DNA of 64,000 nucleotides from Syngnathus acus (taxonomy: Eukaryota; Chordata; Actinopteri; Syngnathiformes; Syngnathidae). The stretch is from assembly GCF_901709675.1 (NCBI RefSeq), contig NC_051101.1, forward strand, positions 13,348,916-13,412,915, written 5' to 3'. Position numbers and translations under genes: made by a program. The notes under the pieces were generated by a model. It was not told where the DNA came from. It made no database searches and saw nothing but the letters and a program-made list of their open reading frames with translations. Position 1 is the first letter of the stretch; each line of letters starts with the position of its first letter. Positions 38,001-49,600 of this stretch are shown piece by piece.

Positions 38001-41000
38001 GCAGCAGCAGCAGCAGCACCCCCACCCCGGACATCCTCCCATTCCAAACATGCCTCAGCCGCCCATGACCATGCCCAATCACACCCATGTCCAAGGCCAC
38101 CAAACTGGGAGTGTTTGCTTTCCCGGAGGGGCCCCCATGATCCCTCAACAGCCTCTGGCAATGCAGTCCGTCGGCCCCCAACAGCCTCAGCCCTCTCTTG
38201 GCGTGGCCCACTCACAGCCTTCTATGTACCCATCAGGTCCAGGAGCTAACGTGCCCACAAGTGCCCCACTGACATCACCTGCTCTTGGCCCACATGGTCT
38301 CCATCCTCACATGGCCCCCCAGCACATACTCCACCCCTCTCCTGGAGGTCCTCCCATTGGACAACCAGCTCATACTCCCTCCCAATCGCCTGCACAAGCT
38401 ACATCCCCCACACCTCCTGTGGTTCTGACACCCCAGCAGAGACCCAGTGTTTCCCCCAATATGGGGAGCACACTTCCGCCAACTCTTCCGGCTCCCTCGG
38501 CTCTCTCTCCTCCATCTGCTGCTCTGTTCCAGCTTCAGAACTCCAGCAGCCACGACCTCCTTTCCTCCAGTCCTGAGAGCCAACTGGGAGGCACAAAATC
38601 CCCCACCAATGTCCTCCAGCCCACTAAAGCAGACCCACAAGAAGGGGAGCGTCGCAAGAAAGACTTCCAGGGAGTTCTTCTGATCCAAGGCGATCCGTAC
38701 GAATCTCCAGAGCTCGTCGCCCGCCTCAACACTGAATTGGACGATTTCCGAGCACAGGCCGAGTCACTGGAGGAGCCTTCGAGCGGTGAGAAGGGGATGT
38801 CAGTGCTGGACGTGTACTGGAAAGATCTCCAGGAGCAGCAGGAGAGGGACGCCCGGCAGCTGTCCATCGCCATCGCCCGCTGCTACACCATGAAGAACCG
38901 GCACCAGGATGTCATGCCCTACGATCTCAACCGTGTGCTGCTCAAGTCGGGCAAAGACGATTACATCAACGCCAGCTACATCAAAGACTTGTCGCCATTT
39001 TGCCCCCAAATCATTGCCACACAGGCGCCACTCACCGGCACCGCCGCCGACTTCTGGTTAATGGTCTACGAGCAGAAGGTCTCCTTGGTGGTCATGCTGG
39101 TGTCGGAGCAGGAAGTGGACAAGGTACGGCGATTGCATTGACCATCTTGTGGATTCCAAGAAACTATGTTGATGTGAAGGTTGAGTGAAAAGTTGAGAGT
39201 CTTTTGTAAACTACAAGAAAAACTGTCAGCTTGGTTTGTGATGGAGTTATTTCTGCCCCGCTAGGGAAAAGTGGTGCGCTACTTTCCGACGGAGCGCGGC
39301 CAGCAGATGTCTCATGGTCCCATCAAGCTCAGCCTGACCACACACAAGACCACGGCCACTCATGTGGAGCGCATGATCAGCCTGCAGTACAATGAGCAGA
39401 GCCTGAAGCGCACCGTGGTCCACCTGCAGTTTACTTCATGGCCAGAGCTGTACGAGCGCTCGCTTCCATTCCTGCCTTGTTTGATCTTTATATTCCTATG
39501 ACGTGTTCCTTTTGTGTCCACCAGGGGGCTTCCTGAAAGCATGAGCAATCTGCTGCACTTTGTTCGGGAGGTCCATGGACACTACCTGCACCAGAGACCC
39601 ATGCACATGCCCGTGGTGGTCCACTGTAGGTAAGACTACAAATCCATTACAGATGAGTCGTGAGTAAGGTTGTCATAGATAACAAAACCACTATTACTAA
39701 AATACAATGTAATAATGCATGATGAGTAGGGTAGTGCTGGTATTGCAACACTCCTTGGTGGAGATCTTAAATAGAACTTGCTCTGTGCCATAGCTCTGGC
39801 GTGGGTCGCACTGGGGCCTTCTGTCTGCTGTATGCGGCGCTGAAGGAACTGGAGGCGGGGAACGGCATTGCCGACCTGCGGACCCTCGTCATGAAGATGC
39901 GGCAGCAGAGAAAGAACATGCTGCAGGAGAAGGTTTGACGTCATCCCAAAAAGGTTGCCGCCGCCGCCGGTGTACTTCACACGACTCATTCGTGTCGTCC
40001 CGCGCAGCTGCACCTCAAGTTCTGCTACGAGGCTGTATCGTGGCACGCGGAGCAGATCTTGCTACAGCACGGTGTCTCCGTGGTCAACTTCAGCAAGAAC
40101 GCCGCCGCGACCAATTCCAAGGTAATCGCACTTACACATTCAAACAAGCCAACGCATGCAGTTTACACAGAGATGTTTGTTTGGGTCTATTCCACAGAGA
40201 AGTTTCTAGTCCGAAGAGAAGGTACTTGTCCCGAGTGAAGGTTCTAGTCGTAAGAGAATAATCTTGTCCCAAATGAAGGTTCGAGCGCTGAGGTAGTTCT
40301 TGACCACAGAGAGAAGATTCTACACCCGAGAGAAAGTACTCAAGTCCCAAGGGAAGGTCCTAGTTCTGAAAGAAGCTACTATTCTAGGTGCTAATTTAGA
40401 GAGAATATTTTCATCCTAAGAGAAGGCTGTAATCCAGAGGGAAGGTTGTAAATACCAAAGATTGGTTTACTCCTGTGTGGAAAGTTGTAATCCTGGGGAA
40501 GGGTCTCAGTCAAGAGAGAGAGAGAGAGAGAGAGAGAGTTAAGTGCCAATACAATGATCTAGTCCCAAGGGAGCGTTCTATTGTAAAAAATGTTTCAGTC
40601 CAGGGAGAAAATACGAGTCCTTAGATAAGGCTATAGTCCCAAGAGAACTGTAACAGTCTCAAGGGAAAGCACTATTGCCATGAAGAAGTTCTTTTTCAAA
40701 AGAAGGTTATAGTCAAGCGAGAAGACTCTAGTCGTCAGGGTACGCTCTGGTCCAACTGCAATAGTTGCTACCGTCACTTCCTGGTCTTGTTTGCAGTCGT
40801 ATTCCCGCCAGGAGTCCCAGCAGGACTTGGTTCTGGGTGCTGACATGTCTATCAGCTCCATCCAGGCCACCATCGCCAAGCTCAGTGTACCACCCCCGGG
40901 TGACCTGGTCTCAGGGGACCTGATCCTAGATGATGATGATGATGATCCACCCCTCTCTCTTTCGCCACCCATCCACTTACCAAATGACCCCAGCCCCTCT

Positions 41001-41339
41001 CTGGAACTTACTTTCCCGGGGTCACCCTCTGCCTGCTCAGAGTCGCCCCCTGCCGCTCTCTCCCCTACGGCGCCGAACGGCCTGGTTGCGGCATCACCGC
41101 CACCCGAGACGCCGGCCACCCCGCCGCCAACCTCTTCTTTGGAGCTGCTGGCCTCACTGGCCCCTGAGGCCTTCTCCATGGAGGGTGGCGGCGGTGGGGG
41201 GACCAAACGTGTGACCAAGCAGAGCTTCCTGCAGCCAGTGGAAGGCCAGGGGCTCCATGGTACCAGGAGCGTCGAAAGCACCGACCCCCTCAGCGGTTTA
41301 GACCCCCTCTGGAGCCTCAACAAAACCGAAAGCAAATAA
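32083..41339 (+). CDS. ptpn23: HD-PTP, tyrosine-protein phosphatase non-receptor type 23, 24 coding exons
   Basis: BRO1-family scaffold that works with ESCRT-0, -I and -III in sorting of ubiquitinated receptors on endosomes. Exons: 32083-32166, 33151-33225, 33300-33427, 33538-33614, 33739-33788, 33853-33984, 34048-34128, 34211-34342, 34420-34467, 34542-34598, 34675-34733, 34815-34894, 34971-35085, 35148-35213, 35289-35434, 35527-35838, 35903-36057, 36139-36470, 36543-39123, 39265-39449, 39525-39629, 39794-39932, 40008-40121, 40797-41339. All junctions are GT..AG and in phase, giving 1931 codons before the stop. N-terminus MEAVPRMPMIWLDLKEAGDF. BRO1 domain about residues 1-395; coiled V domain 395-709; very long Pro/Gln/His-rich region in exon 19 (about 710-1460); PTP domain about 1480-1750; Ser/Pro tail ending LDPLWSLNKTESK. 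The signature is HCSSGVGRTG (Cys about 1666), and the WPD loop reads WPE. HD-PTP is reported to be nearly or wholly inactive because of such substitutions. It is longer than human PTPN23 (about 1636 residues), mainly in the proline-rich part. Confidence 0.97.
40190..40760 (+). repeat. Degenerate minisatellite in the last ptpn23 intron
   Basis: About 20 imperfect tandem copies of a roughly 30-base unit with the core AGAGAAGGTTCTAGTCC, interrupted by a GA dinucleotide run at about 40516-40538. It fills most of the intron between exons 23 and 24 (40122-40796). The other ptpn23 introns are short and unremarkable, apart from the first (32167-33150), in which nothing was recognised. Confidence 0.75.
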
Positions 41340-41760
41340 CTAAAAACATCTCAGCATGCATCACTATCCACTTGGTGGCACTTTGTTAAGGTGACCAATC
41401 ATCCAATTTATGTTTGTAAATATTTTAATGTTTCACTAATTGTCAACAATTAAACAAACTGAGTTAGACATCATGCCGCATCAAACCTACTTAAAAATTG
41501 CGTACCAAGTCTTATGAGATAATAATTTATGTCAGACCAGAGGGATGAGGTGGGCGGAGTTTCGGCCGCTTGTTTTTTGAAGCAATTTTTGAGCACAACT
41601 AAGCAGGGCGCACGTATAGCTTTTGTATTTTGCAAGTATAACACAGTAAACACACCTGTGCTTTTGATCTGAGTACGACTTTGTTGCACTCTTGGATCTC
41701 GCTAGCGCTATTTAAGTTGCACTTGAGCAAGTAAATAAAGAAATCGCATTGTATTATCAG
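41340..41760 (+). other. ptpn23 3' UTR
   Basis: About 400 bases after the TAA at 41337-41339, with a canonical AATAAA at 41734-41739. No other feature was seen. The repeat block starts immediately after. Confidence 0.6.
41734..41739 (+). terminator. Polyadenylation signal, ptpn23
   Basis: AATAAA in the context GTAAATAAAGAAAT, about 400 bases downstream of the ptpn23 stop. It is the first canonical signal after the stop. Confidence 0.65.
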
Positions 41761-41765
41761 TGTTA

Positions 41766-41885
41766 GTGATGTGCATTCCTGTTCTTTTAAGTTTACTGAA
41801 TCTTTAGAATCAGTTCACTCAAAAGATTCGTTCAAACGAATCGATCAACGAATCGTCCCCCCCCACATACACACTGATCCGTTTT
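41766..41885. repeat. hAT-like element end / ATTCGTTC-type repeat
   Basis: The sequence starts CAGTGTTAGTGATGTGCATT and continues with the words GATTCGTTC and AACGAATCG. This pattern is common at the ends of fish hAT elements. Its words recur in the ends of the large inverted repeat at 46604-50925, and the phrase TACACACTGAT(C/T)CG occurs both here (about 41872) and at the left edge of that inverted repeat (about 46600). The telomere-like satellite and a MITE therefore lie between two related copies. Confidence 0.5.
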
Positions 41886-42062
41886 TTTTTTGGGTTTTTT
41901 CTAATAACACACACAACTAAGCAATACACCTCACAATACACCAGACCAAAAAATAATCAAGTAAACACACGGTAATGTCGACAATGGCAACGCACGCATT
42001 TTTCTCTATATTACAACATCCCGTGGAAATAACCCATATACATGAGACAATACAACTACACA

Positions 42063-42609
42063 CTAGGGGTGTAAATCGCGGGTTTTGTAACGATACGATA
42101 TATCGATACAAAGAGCCACGATACGATATTTGCCGATATCATAAAGCCTGCTGTGATTCATTCACGATACATCACGATATAGAGCTCTACGATCGATATA
42201 GAACAATATCCTGATTTATAACAATTCATATGCAAAATCAACAAGGTACTGCAAACTCTTTATTTAGGAAATTACAAAGTGCTTCCAAACGAATGACTTG
42301 AAGCCCAAAGGGGAGCGAATTTCCTCGTCTTCTTGGACAGACACTAGCCATAGCACCAGCCCAGGAGCCGCGTAGTTGTCGGCTCCCCTTTCACGTGCCT
42401 GCTCTGCTCACAACACAACACGCCGCGCACTGCTCCCGGAAAGAGGAAGCAAGCAACAATGAACTGGATTTCAAAATAAAGTCGCGGCTAATGTCCGAGG
42501 TCAAAAACGGGCGATATAGATCGATGTTTACGTTTAGCATCGATGCCAACAAATCGTAGAGCATTATATCGATTAATCGATGTGTATCGATGAATCGTTA
42601 CACCCCTAG
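42063..42609. mobile_element. hAT-like MITE with CTAGGGGTGTAA ends
   Basis: The left end CTAGGGGTGTAA and the right end TTACACCCCTAG are perfect 12-base inverted repeats. The interior next to each end is dense in CGATACGAT / ATCGATGAATCG words, a pattern familiar from fish MITEs ending (C/T)AGGGGTGTAACGAT. Length 547 bases, no coding capacity. No convincing 8-base target duplication is visible, perhaps because the right flank is satellite DNA. The family is inferred. Confidence 0.72.
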
Positions 42610-45600
42610 TTTCAAACTACTTTTAGGGTTTCTAAGAATAGGGTATCTAACTAGGCTTTCAAAACTAGGGTTAGGGTTTCCGACCATGGTTTCCAAGGAG
42701 TTTTGCCATTGCTAATTAGGGTTTCAAACTAGGGTTAGGGTTTCCGACTAGGGTTTTAAACCAAGGTTAGGGTTACAAACTAGGTTTTAAAGCTAGGCTT
42801 AAGGTTTCCAACGAGGCTTTCAAACTACTTTTAGGGTTTCTAAGATTAGGGTTTCTAACTAGGCTTTCAAAACTAGGGTTAGGGTTTTCGACTAGGGTTT
42901 CCAAAATTAGGGTTAGGGTTAGGATTAGGGTTGGGGTTAGGGTTTCTAACTAGGCTTTCAAAACTAGGGTTAGGGTTAGACTTAGAGTTAGGGGTAGAGT
43001 TAGAGTTAAGGTTAGAGTTAGGGTTAGGGTTACTAACTAGGCTTTCAAAACTAGAGTTAGGGTTAGGGTTTCTAACTAGGCTTTCAAAACTAGGGTTAGG
43101 GTTTCCGACTAGGGTTTCCAAGGAGTTTTGCCATCGCTAATTAGGGTTTCAAACTAGGCTCAGGGTTTCCGACTAGGGTTTTAAACCAAAGTTAGGGTTT
43201 CAAACTAGGTTTTAAAGCTAGGGTTAGGGTTTCCAACGAGGGTTTCAAACTACTTTTAGGGTTTCTAAGATTGGGGTTTCTAACTAGGCTTTCAAAACTA
43301 GGGTTAGGGTTTTCGACTAGGGTTTCCAAAATTAGGGTTAGGATTAGGGTTGGGGTTAGGGTTTCTAACTAGGCTTTCAAAACTAGGGTTAGGGTTAGGG
43401 TTAGGGTTACTAACTAGGCTTTCAAAACTAGGGTTAGGGTTAGGGTTTCTAACTAGGCTTTCAAAACTAGGGTTAGGGTTTCCGACTAGGGTTTCCAAGG
43501 AGTTTTGCCATCGCTAATTAGGGTTTCAAACTAGGCTCAGGGTTTCCGACTAGGGTTTTAAACCAAGGTTAGGGTTTCAAACTAGGTTTTAAAGCTAGGG
43601 TTAGGGTTTCCAACGAGGGTTTCAAACTACTTTTAGGGTTTCTAAGATTAGGGTTTCTAACTAGGCTTTCAAAACGAGGGTTAGGGTTTTCGACTAGGGT
43701 TTCCAAAGTTAGGGTTAGGATTAGGGTTGGGGTTAGGGTTTCTAACTAGGCTTTCAAAACTAGGGTTAGGGTTAGAGTTCGAGTTAGGGTTAGGGTTAGG
43801 GTTACTAACTAGGCTTTCAAAACTAGAGTTAGGGTTAGGGTTTCTAACTAGGCTTTCAAAACTAGGGTTAGGGTTTCCGACTAGGGTTTCCAAGGAGTTT
43901 TGCCATCGCTAATTAGGGTTTCAAACTAGGCTCAGGGTTTCCGACTAGGGTTTTAAACCAAGGTTAGGGTTTCAAACTAGGTTTTAAAGCTAGGGTTAGG
44001 GTTTCCAACGAGGGTTTCAAACTACTTTTAGGGTTTCTAAGATTAGGATTTCTAACTAGGCTTTCAAAACGAGGGTTAGGGTTTCCGACCAGGGTTTCCA
44101 AGGAGTTTTGCCATTGCTATTTAGGGTTTCAAACTAGGGTTAGGGTTTCCGACTAGGGTTTTAAACAAAGGTTAGGGTTACAAACTAGGTTTTAATGCTA
44201 GGGTTAGGGTTTCCAACGAGGGTTTCAAACTACTTTTAGGGTATCTAAGATTAGGGTTTCTAACTAGGCTTTCAAAACTAGGGTTAGGGTTTCCGACCAG
44301 GGTTTCCAAGGAGTTTTGCCATTGCTAATTAGGGTTTCAAACTAGGGTTAGGGTTTCCGACTAGGGTTTTAAACCAAAGTTAGGGTTTCAAACTAGGTTT
44401 TAAAGCTAGGGTTAGGGTTTCCAACGAGGGTTTCAAACTACTTTTAGGGTTTCTAAGATTGGGGTTTCTAACTAGGCTTTCAAAACTAGGGTTAGGGTTT
44501 TCGACTAGGGTTTCCAAAATTAGGGTTAGGATTAGGGTTGGGGTTAGGGTTTCTAACTAGGCTTTCAAAACTAGGGTTAGGGTTAGGGTTAGGGTTACTA
44601 ACTAGGCTTTCAAAACTAGAGTTAGGGTTAGGGTTTCTAACTAGGCTTTCAAAACTAGGGTTAGGGTTTCCGACTAGGGTTTCCAAGGAGTTTTGCCATC
44701 GCTAATTAGGGTTTCAAACTAGGCTCAGGGTTTCCGACTAGGGTTTTAAACCAAGGTTAGGGTTTCAAACTAGGTTTTAAAGCTAGGGTTAGGGTTTCCA
44801 ACGAGGGTTTCAAACTACTTTTAGGGTTTCTAAGATTAGGGTTTCTAACTAGGCTTTCAAAACGAGGGTTAGGGTTTTCGACTAGGGTTTCCAAAATTAG
44901 GGTTAGGATTAGGGTTGGGGTTAGGGTTTCTAACTAGGCTTTCAAAACTAGGGTTAGGGTTAGAGTTAGGGTTAGGGTTACTAACTAGGCTTTCAAAACT
45001 AGAGTTAGGGTTAGGGTTAGGGTTTCTAACTAGGCTTTCAAAACTAGGGTTAGGGTTTCCGACTAGGGTTTCCAAGGAGTTTTGCCATCGCTAATTAGGG
45101 TTTCAAACTAGGCTCAGGGTTTCCGACTAGGGTTTTAAACCAAGGTTAGGGTTTCAAACTAGGTTTTAAAGCTAGGGTTAGGGTTTCCAACGAGGGTTTC
45201 AAACTACTTTTAGGGTTTCTAAGATTAGGGTTTCTAACTAGGCTTTCAAAACTAGGGTTAGGGTTTCCGACCAGGGTTTCCAAGGAGTTTTGCCATTGCT
45301 AATTAGGGTTTCAAACTAGGGTTAGGGTTTCCGACTAGGGTTTTAAACCAAGGTTAGGGTTACAAACTAGGTTTTAAAGCTAGGCTTAAGGTTTCCAACG
45401 AGGCTTTCAAACTACTTTTAGGGTTTCTAAGATTAGGGTTTCTAACTAGGCTTTCAAAACTAGGGTTAGGGTTTTCGACTAGGGTTTCCAAAATTAGGGT
45501 TAGGGTTAGGATTAGGGTTGGGGTTAGGGTTTCTAACTAGGCTTTCAAAACTAGGGTTAGGGTTAGACTTAGAGTTAGGGTTAGAGTTAGAGTTAAGGTT

Positions 45601-46597
45601 AGGGTTAGGGTTAGGGTTAGGGTTAGGGTTAGGGTTACTAACTAGGCTTTCAAAACTAGAGTTAGGGTTAGGGTTTCTAACTAGGCTTTCAAAACTAGGG
45701 TTAGGGTTTCAGACTAGGGTTTCCAAGGAGTTTTGCCATCGCTCATTAGGGTTTCAAACTAGGCTCAGGGTTTCCGACTAGGGTTTTAAACCAAAGTTAG
45801 GGTTTCAAACTAGGTTTTAAAGCTAGGGTTAGGGTTTCCAACGAGGGTTTCAAACTACTTTTAGGGTTTCTAAGATTGGGGCTTCTAACTAGGCTTTCAA
45901 AACTAGGGTCAGGGTTTTCGACTAGGGTTTCCAAAGTTAGGGTTAGGATTAGGGTTGGGGTTAGGGTTTCTAACTAGGCTTTCAAAACTAGGGTTAGGGT
46001 TAGGGTTACTAACTAGGCTTTCAAAACTAGAGTTAGGGTTAGGGTTAGGGTTTCTAACTAGGCTTTCAAAACTAGGGTTAGGGTTTCCGACTAGGTTTTT
46101 CCAAGGAGTTTTGCCATCACTAATTAGGGTTTCAAACTAGGCTCAGGGTTTCCGACTAGGGTTTTAAACCAAGGTTAGGGTTTCAAACTAGGTTTTAAAG
46201 CTAGGGTTAGGGTTTCCAACGAGGGTTTCAAACTACTTTTATGGTTTCTAAGATCAGGGTTTCTAACTAGGCTTTCAAAACTAGGGTTAGGGTTTCCGAC
46301 CAGGGTTTCCAAGGAGTTTTGCCATCGCTAATTAAAGTTTCAAACAAGGGGTAGGGTTTCCGACTAGGGTTTTAAACCAAGTTTAGGGTTACAAACTAGG
46401 TTTTAAAGCTGTTAGGGTTTCCAACGAGGGTTTCAAACTACTTTTAGGGTTTCTAAGATTAGGGTTTCTAACTAGGCTTTCAAAACTAGGGTTAGGGTTT
46501 CCGACCAGGGTTTCCAAGGAGTTTTGCCATTGCTAATTAGGGTTTCAAGCTAGGGTTAGGGTTTCCGACTAGGTTTTTAAATCAAGGTTAGGGTTAC
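42610..46597 (+). repeat. Telomere-like (TTAGGG-rich) satellite array
   Basis: 4.0 kb of tandem repeats in which GGGTTAGGG and short TTAGGG runs alternate with the words TTTCAAACTAGG, TTTTAAACCAAGG and GGAGTTTTGCCATCGCTAATTAGG. Using TTTTGCCAT as a landmark (42701, 43126, 43503, 43898, 44106, 44314, 44691, 45080, 45288, 45731, 46109, 46317, 46522), the spacings are either 205-208 or 377-443 bases. The long form contains an extra, length-variable block of near-telomeric repeats, the longest being six perfect AGGGTT units at 45601-45636. The + strand is G-rich throughout. Open frames with Asn-Pro repeats on the minus strand are by-products of the repeat, not genes. Confidence 0.95.
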
Positions 46598-46603
46598 AAA
46601 GTA

Positions 46604-49600
46604 CACACTGATTCGTTGGCAACAGTCTCCCTAGTGTTAGCTCGTGAGTGAACGATTCGTTCAAAGGAACGGATCTTTTCAGTGAACGAGAGTGAACGAA
46701 TCTCTTGCTAAAGGGATTCGGGTTTTTTTCCAGTTCATATGACTTCAACCAGTAGGTGTCGGTAATGCGCATTGAAGCTGGTGCCACCTCGCCGAAAAAC
46801 AAAACGAAGAAGAAATTGACGTCACTTCCCGTTCACCAACTCAACGGCTCTGTGAGTGAACGAGTGAGTGATTTGCATTTCCAGTTCATCGCGAGAACGG
46901 ATGAGTGAGTGATTTGCATTTCCAGTTCATCGCGAGAACGGATCAGTGAGGAAACGAATCCTGACTTTCCCGTTCGCGAACGAGTCAATGGGTCAACTGC
47001 CTTCCTTCCTTCCCGTGCATCAACGAATCAGTCAGTGAACGTGTTGCGTCTCCCTCCTGGCGTGGACTCTGTAAGCCAGAATGTCGATTTACGATGGAAA
47101 GAAAGAACCACTCACTGAAACACTACTTCTTTTATGCTCGTTTTCTCTAAGATAACGGCTAACTTTATTGCATGAAGAGATGCGCCGTTATGCAACAACG
47201 GGGAGACTATGCTTCTCTTTGGCTAATCTTTATTTTAAATAGTAGTTTTTAAATAACGTGTATGCATATATACGCCTAAATATTCTTATCCAATATATCT
47301 ACTGCAATTTCACATTAGATTGCTGTTTGGAAATGTACTTTTATTATTATTTTATTATTATTTTAATAAACATTTATGTTAAAACTTGTCTGGTGTTTTA
47401 TTCCTTGTTTTTATATTCGCCAATTAAAACATAAAAATCTGACATTTGGTTGTTATATGAGTGGGTGTCCCCCAAAATAACAAATGTCGGCATAAAGGAT
47501 TTTTTTTCCAACCTTTTATTCAAACACAAACACATTCGGTATAATAACACCATCAACTACAATCCAACAAATACAAAATTAAAACATCAATGTCGGCATA
47601 ACGTGTGTATGCTGGCATAGCAGCAACGCTGTCTGTCACTCACTCGTGAATCTTCGCGAGCGAACCTGATGTGCCTAATGGAGTGTCCGAATGACGTCAC
47701 AGATCAAACAGCCAATCAGAAAGTGGGGGTGAGGGCGGGTGTGGCACTTTTCACTTTCATTTAAGCTTTGACTATGATTTTTCCCTAATGAAGTGGCCTG
47801 TTATTAGGTACACTTGAAAATGGCGGTGTACCTAATGGAGTGTCTGACTGACGTCACAGATCAAACAGCCAATCAGAAAGTGGGGGTGAGGGCGGGTGTG
47901 GCACGTTTCACTTTCAGTTAAGCTTTGGCCATGAATTTTCCCTAATGAACTGGCCTGTTATTAGGTACACTTGAAAGTGGCGGTGTGCCTAATGGAGTGT
48001 CCGAGTGATGTCACAGACCAACCAGCCAATCAGAAAGTTACCCTCGTTAAGCGCACCTGCGTGAAAAGTTTTAGCCACTTTCACGTTCTGCAGGAGCTAA
48101 AACTTTTCACGCAGGTGCACTTAACGAGGGAATCACACGGACACTCCATTAGGTACACCGCCATTTTCAAGTGTACCTAATAACAGGCCACTTTATTAGG
48201 GAAATATCATGGTCAAAGGTCACAGGTGTCAAGCTCTAGTCCTCAGGGCCGCGTTCCAATATGTTTTCCAAGTTACCCTCGTTAAGCGCACCTGCGGGAA
48301 AAGTTTTAGCCACTTTCACGTTCTGCAGGAGCTAAAACTTTTCACGCAGGTGCACTTAACGAGGGAATCACACGGACACTCCATTAGGTACACCGCCATT
48401 TTCAAGTGTACCTAATAACAGGCCACTTTATTAGGGAAATATCATGGTCAAAGGTCACAGGTGTCAAGCGCTAGTCCTCAGGGCCGCGTTCCAATATGTT
48501 TTCCAAGTTACTCTCGTTAAGCGCACCTGCGGGAAAAGTTTTAGCCACTTTCACGTTCTGTAGGAGCTAAAACTTTTCACGCAGGTGCACTTAACGAGGG
48601 AATCACACGGACACTCCATTAGGTACACCGCCATTTTCAAGTGTACCTAATAACAGGCCACTTTATTAGGGAAATATCATGGTCAAAGGTCACAGGTGTC
48701 AAGCGCTAGTCCTCAGGGCCGCGTTCCAATATGTTTTCCAAGTTACTCTCGTTAAGCGCACCTGCGGGAAAAGTTTTAGCCACTTTCACGTTCTGTAGGA
48801 GCTAAAACTTTTCACGCAGGTGCACTTAACGAGGGAATCACACGGACACTCCATTAGGTACACCGCCATTTTCAAGTGTACCTAATAACAGGCCACTTTA
48901 TTAGGGAAATATCATGGTCAAAGGTCACAGGTGTCAAGCGCTAGTCCTCAGGGCCGCGTTCCAATATGTTTTCCAAGTTACTCTCGTTAAGCGCACCTGC
49001 GGGAAAAGTTTTAGCCACTTTCACGTTCTGTAGGAGCTAAAACTTTTCACGCAGGTGCACTTAACGAGGGAATCACACGGACACTCCATTAGGTACACCG
49101 CCATTTTCAAGTGTACCTAATAACAGGCTACTTTATTAGGGAAATATCATGGTCAAAGGTCACAGGTGTCAAGCTCTAGTCTAAAATGTCAGTGTACCTA
49201 ATGGAGTGTCCGTGTGATTCCCTCGTTAAGTGCACCTGCGTGAAAAGTTTTAGCTCCTGCAGAACGTGAAAGTGGCTAAAACTTTTCACGCAGGTGCGCT
49301 TAACGAGGGTAACTTGGAAAACATATTGGAACGCGGCCCTGAGGACTAGAGCTTGACACCTGTGACCTTTGACCATGATATTTCCCTAATAAAGTGGCCT
49401 GTTATTAGGTACACTTGAAAATGGCGGTGTACCTAATGGAGTGTCCGTGTGATTCCCTCGTTAAGTGCACCTGCGTGAAAAGTTTTAGCTCCTGCAGAAC
49501 GTGAAAGTGGCTAAAACTTTTCCCGCAGGTGCGCTTAACGAGGGTAACTTTCTGATTGGCTGGTTGATCTGTGACATCACTCGGACACTCCATTAGGCAC

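Noticed and set aside
40791-40800. Start codon for an independent gene at the 3' end of ptpn23
   Set aside because: The frame from 40797 is the last ptpn23 exon: it follows an acceptor, is in phase with exon 23 and ends in the conserved ELLASL...LDPLW tail.
42879-46140. Repeated minus-strand frames METLVGNPNPSFESL... and plus-strand frames MGLGFLTRLSKL... of 60-87 residues
   Set aside because: They are translations of the telomere-like tandem repeat on either strand; the frames begin and end with the monomer and have no splice or conservation support.
48038-49182. Regularly spaced repeats considered as a CRISPR array
   Set aside because: The whole 235-bp unit is repeated with no variable spacers, the context is a vertebrate genome, and there are no cas genes.
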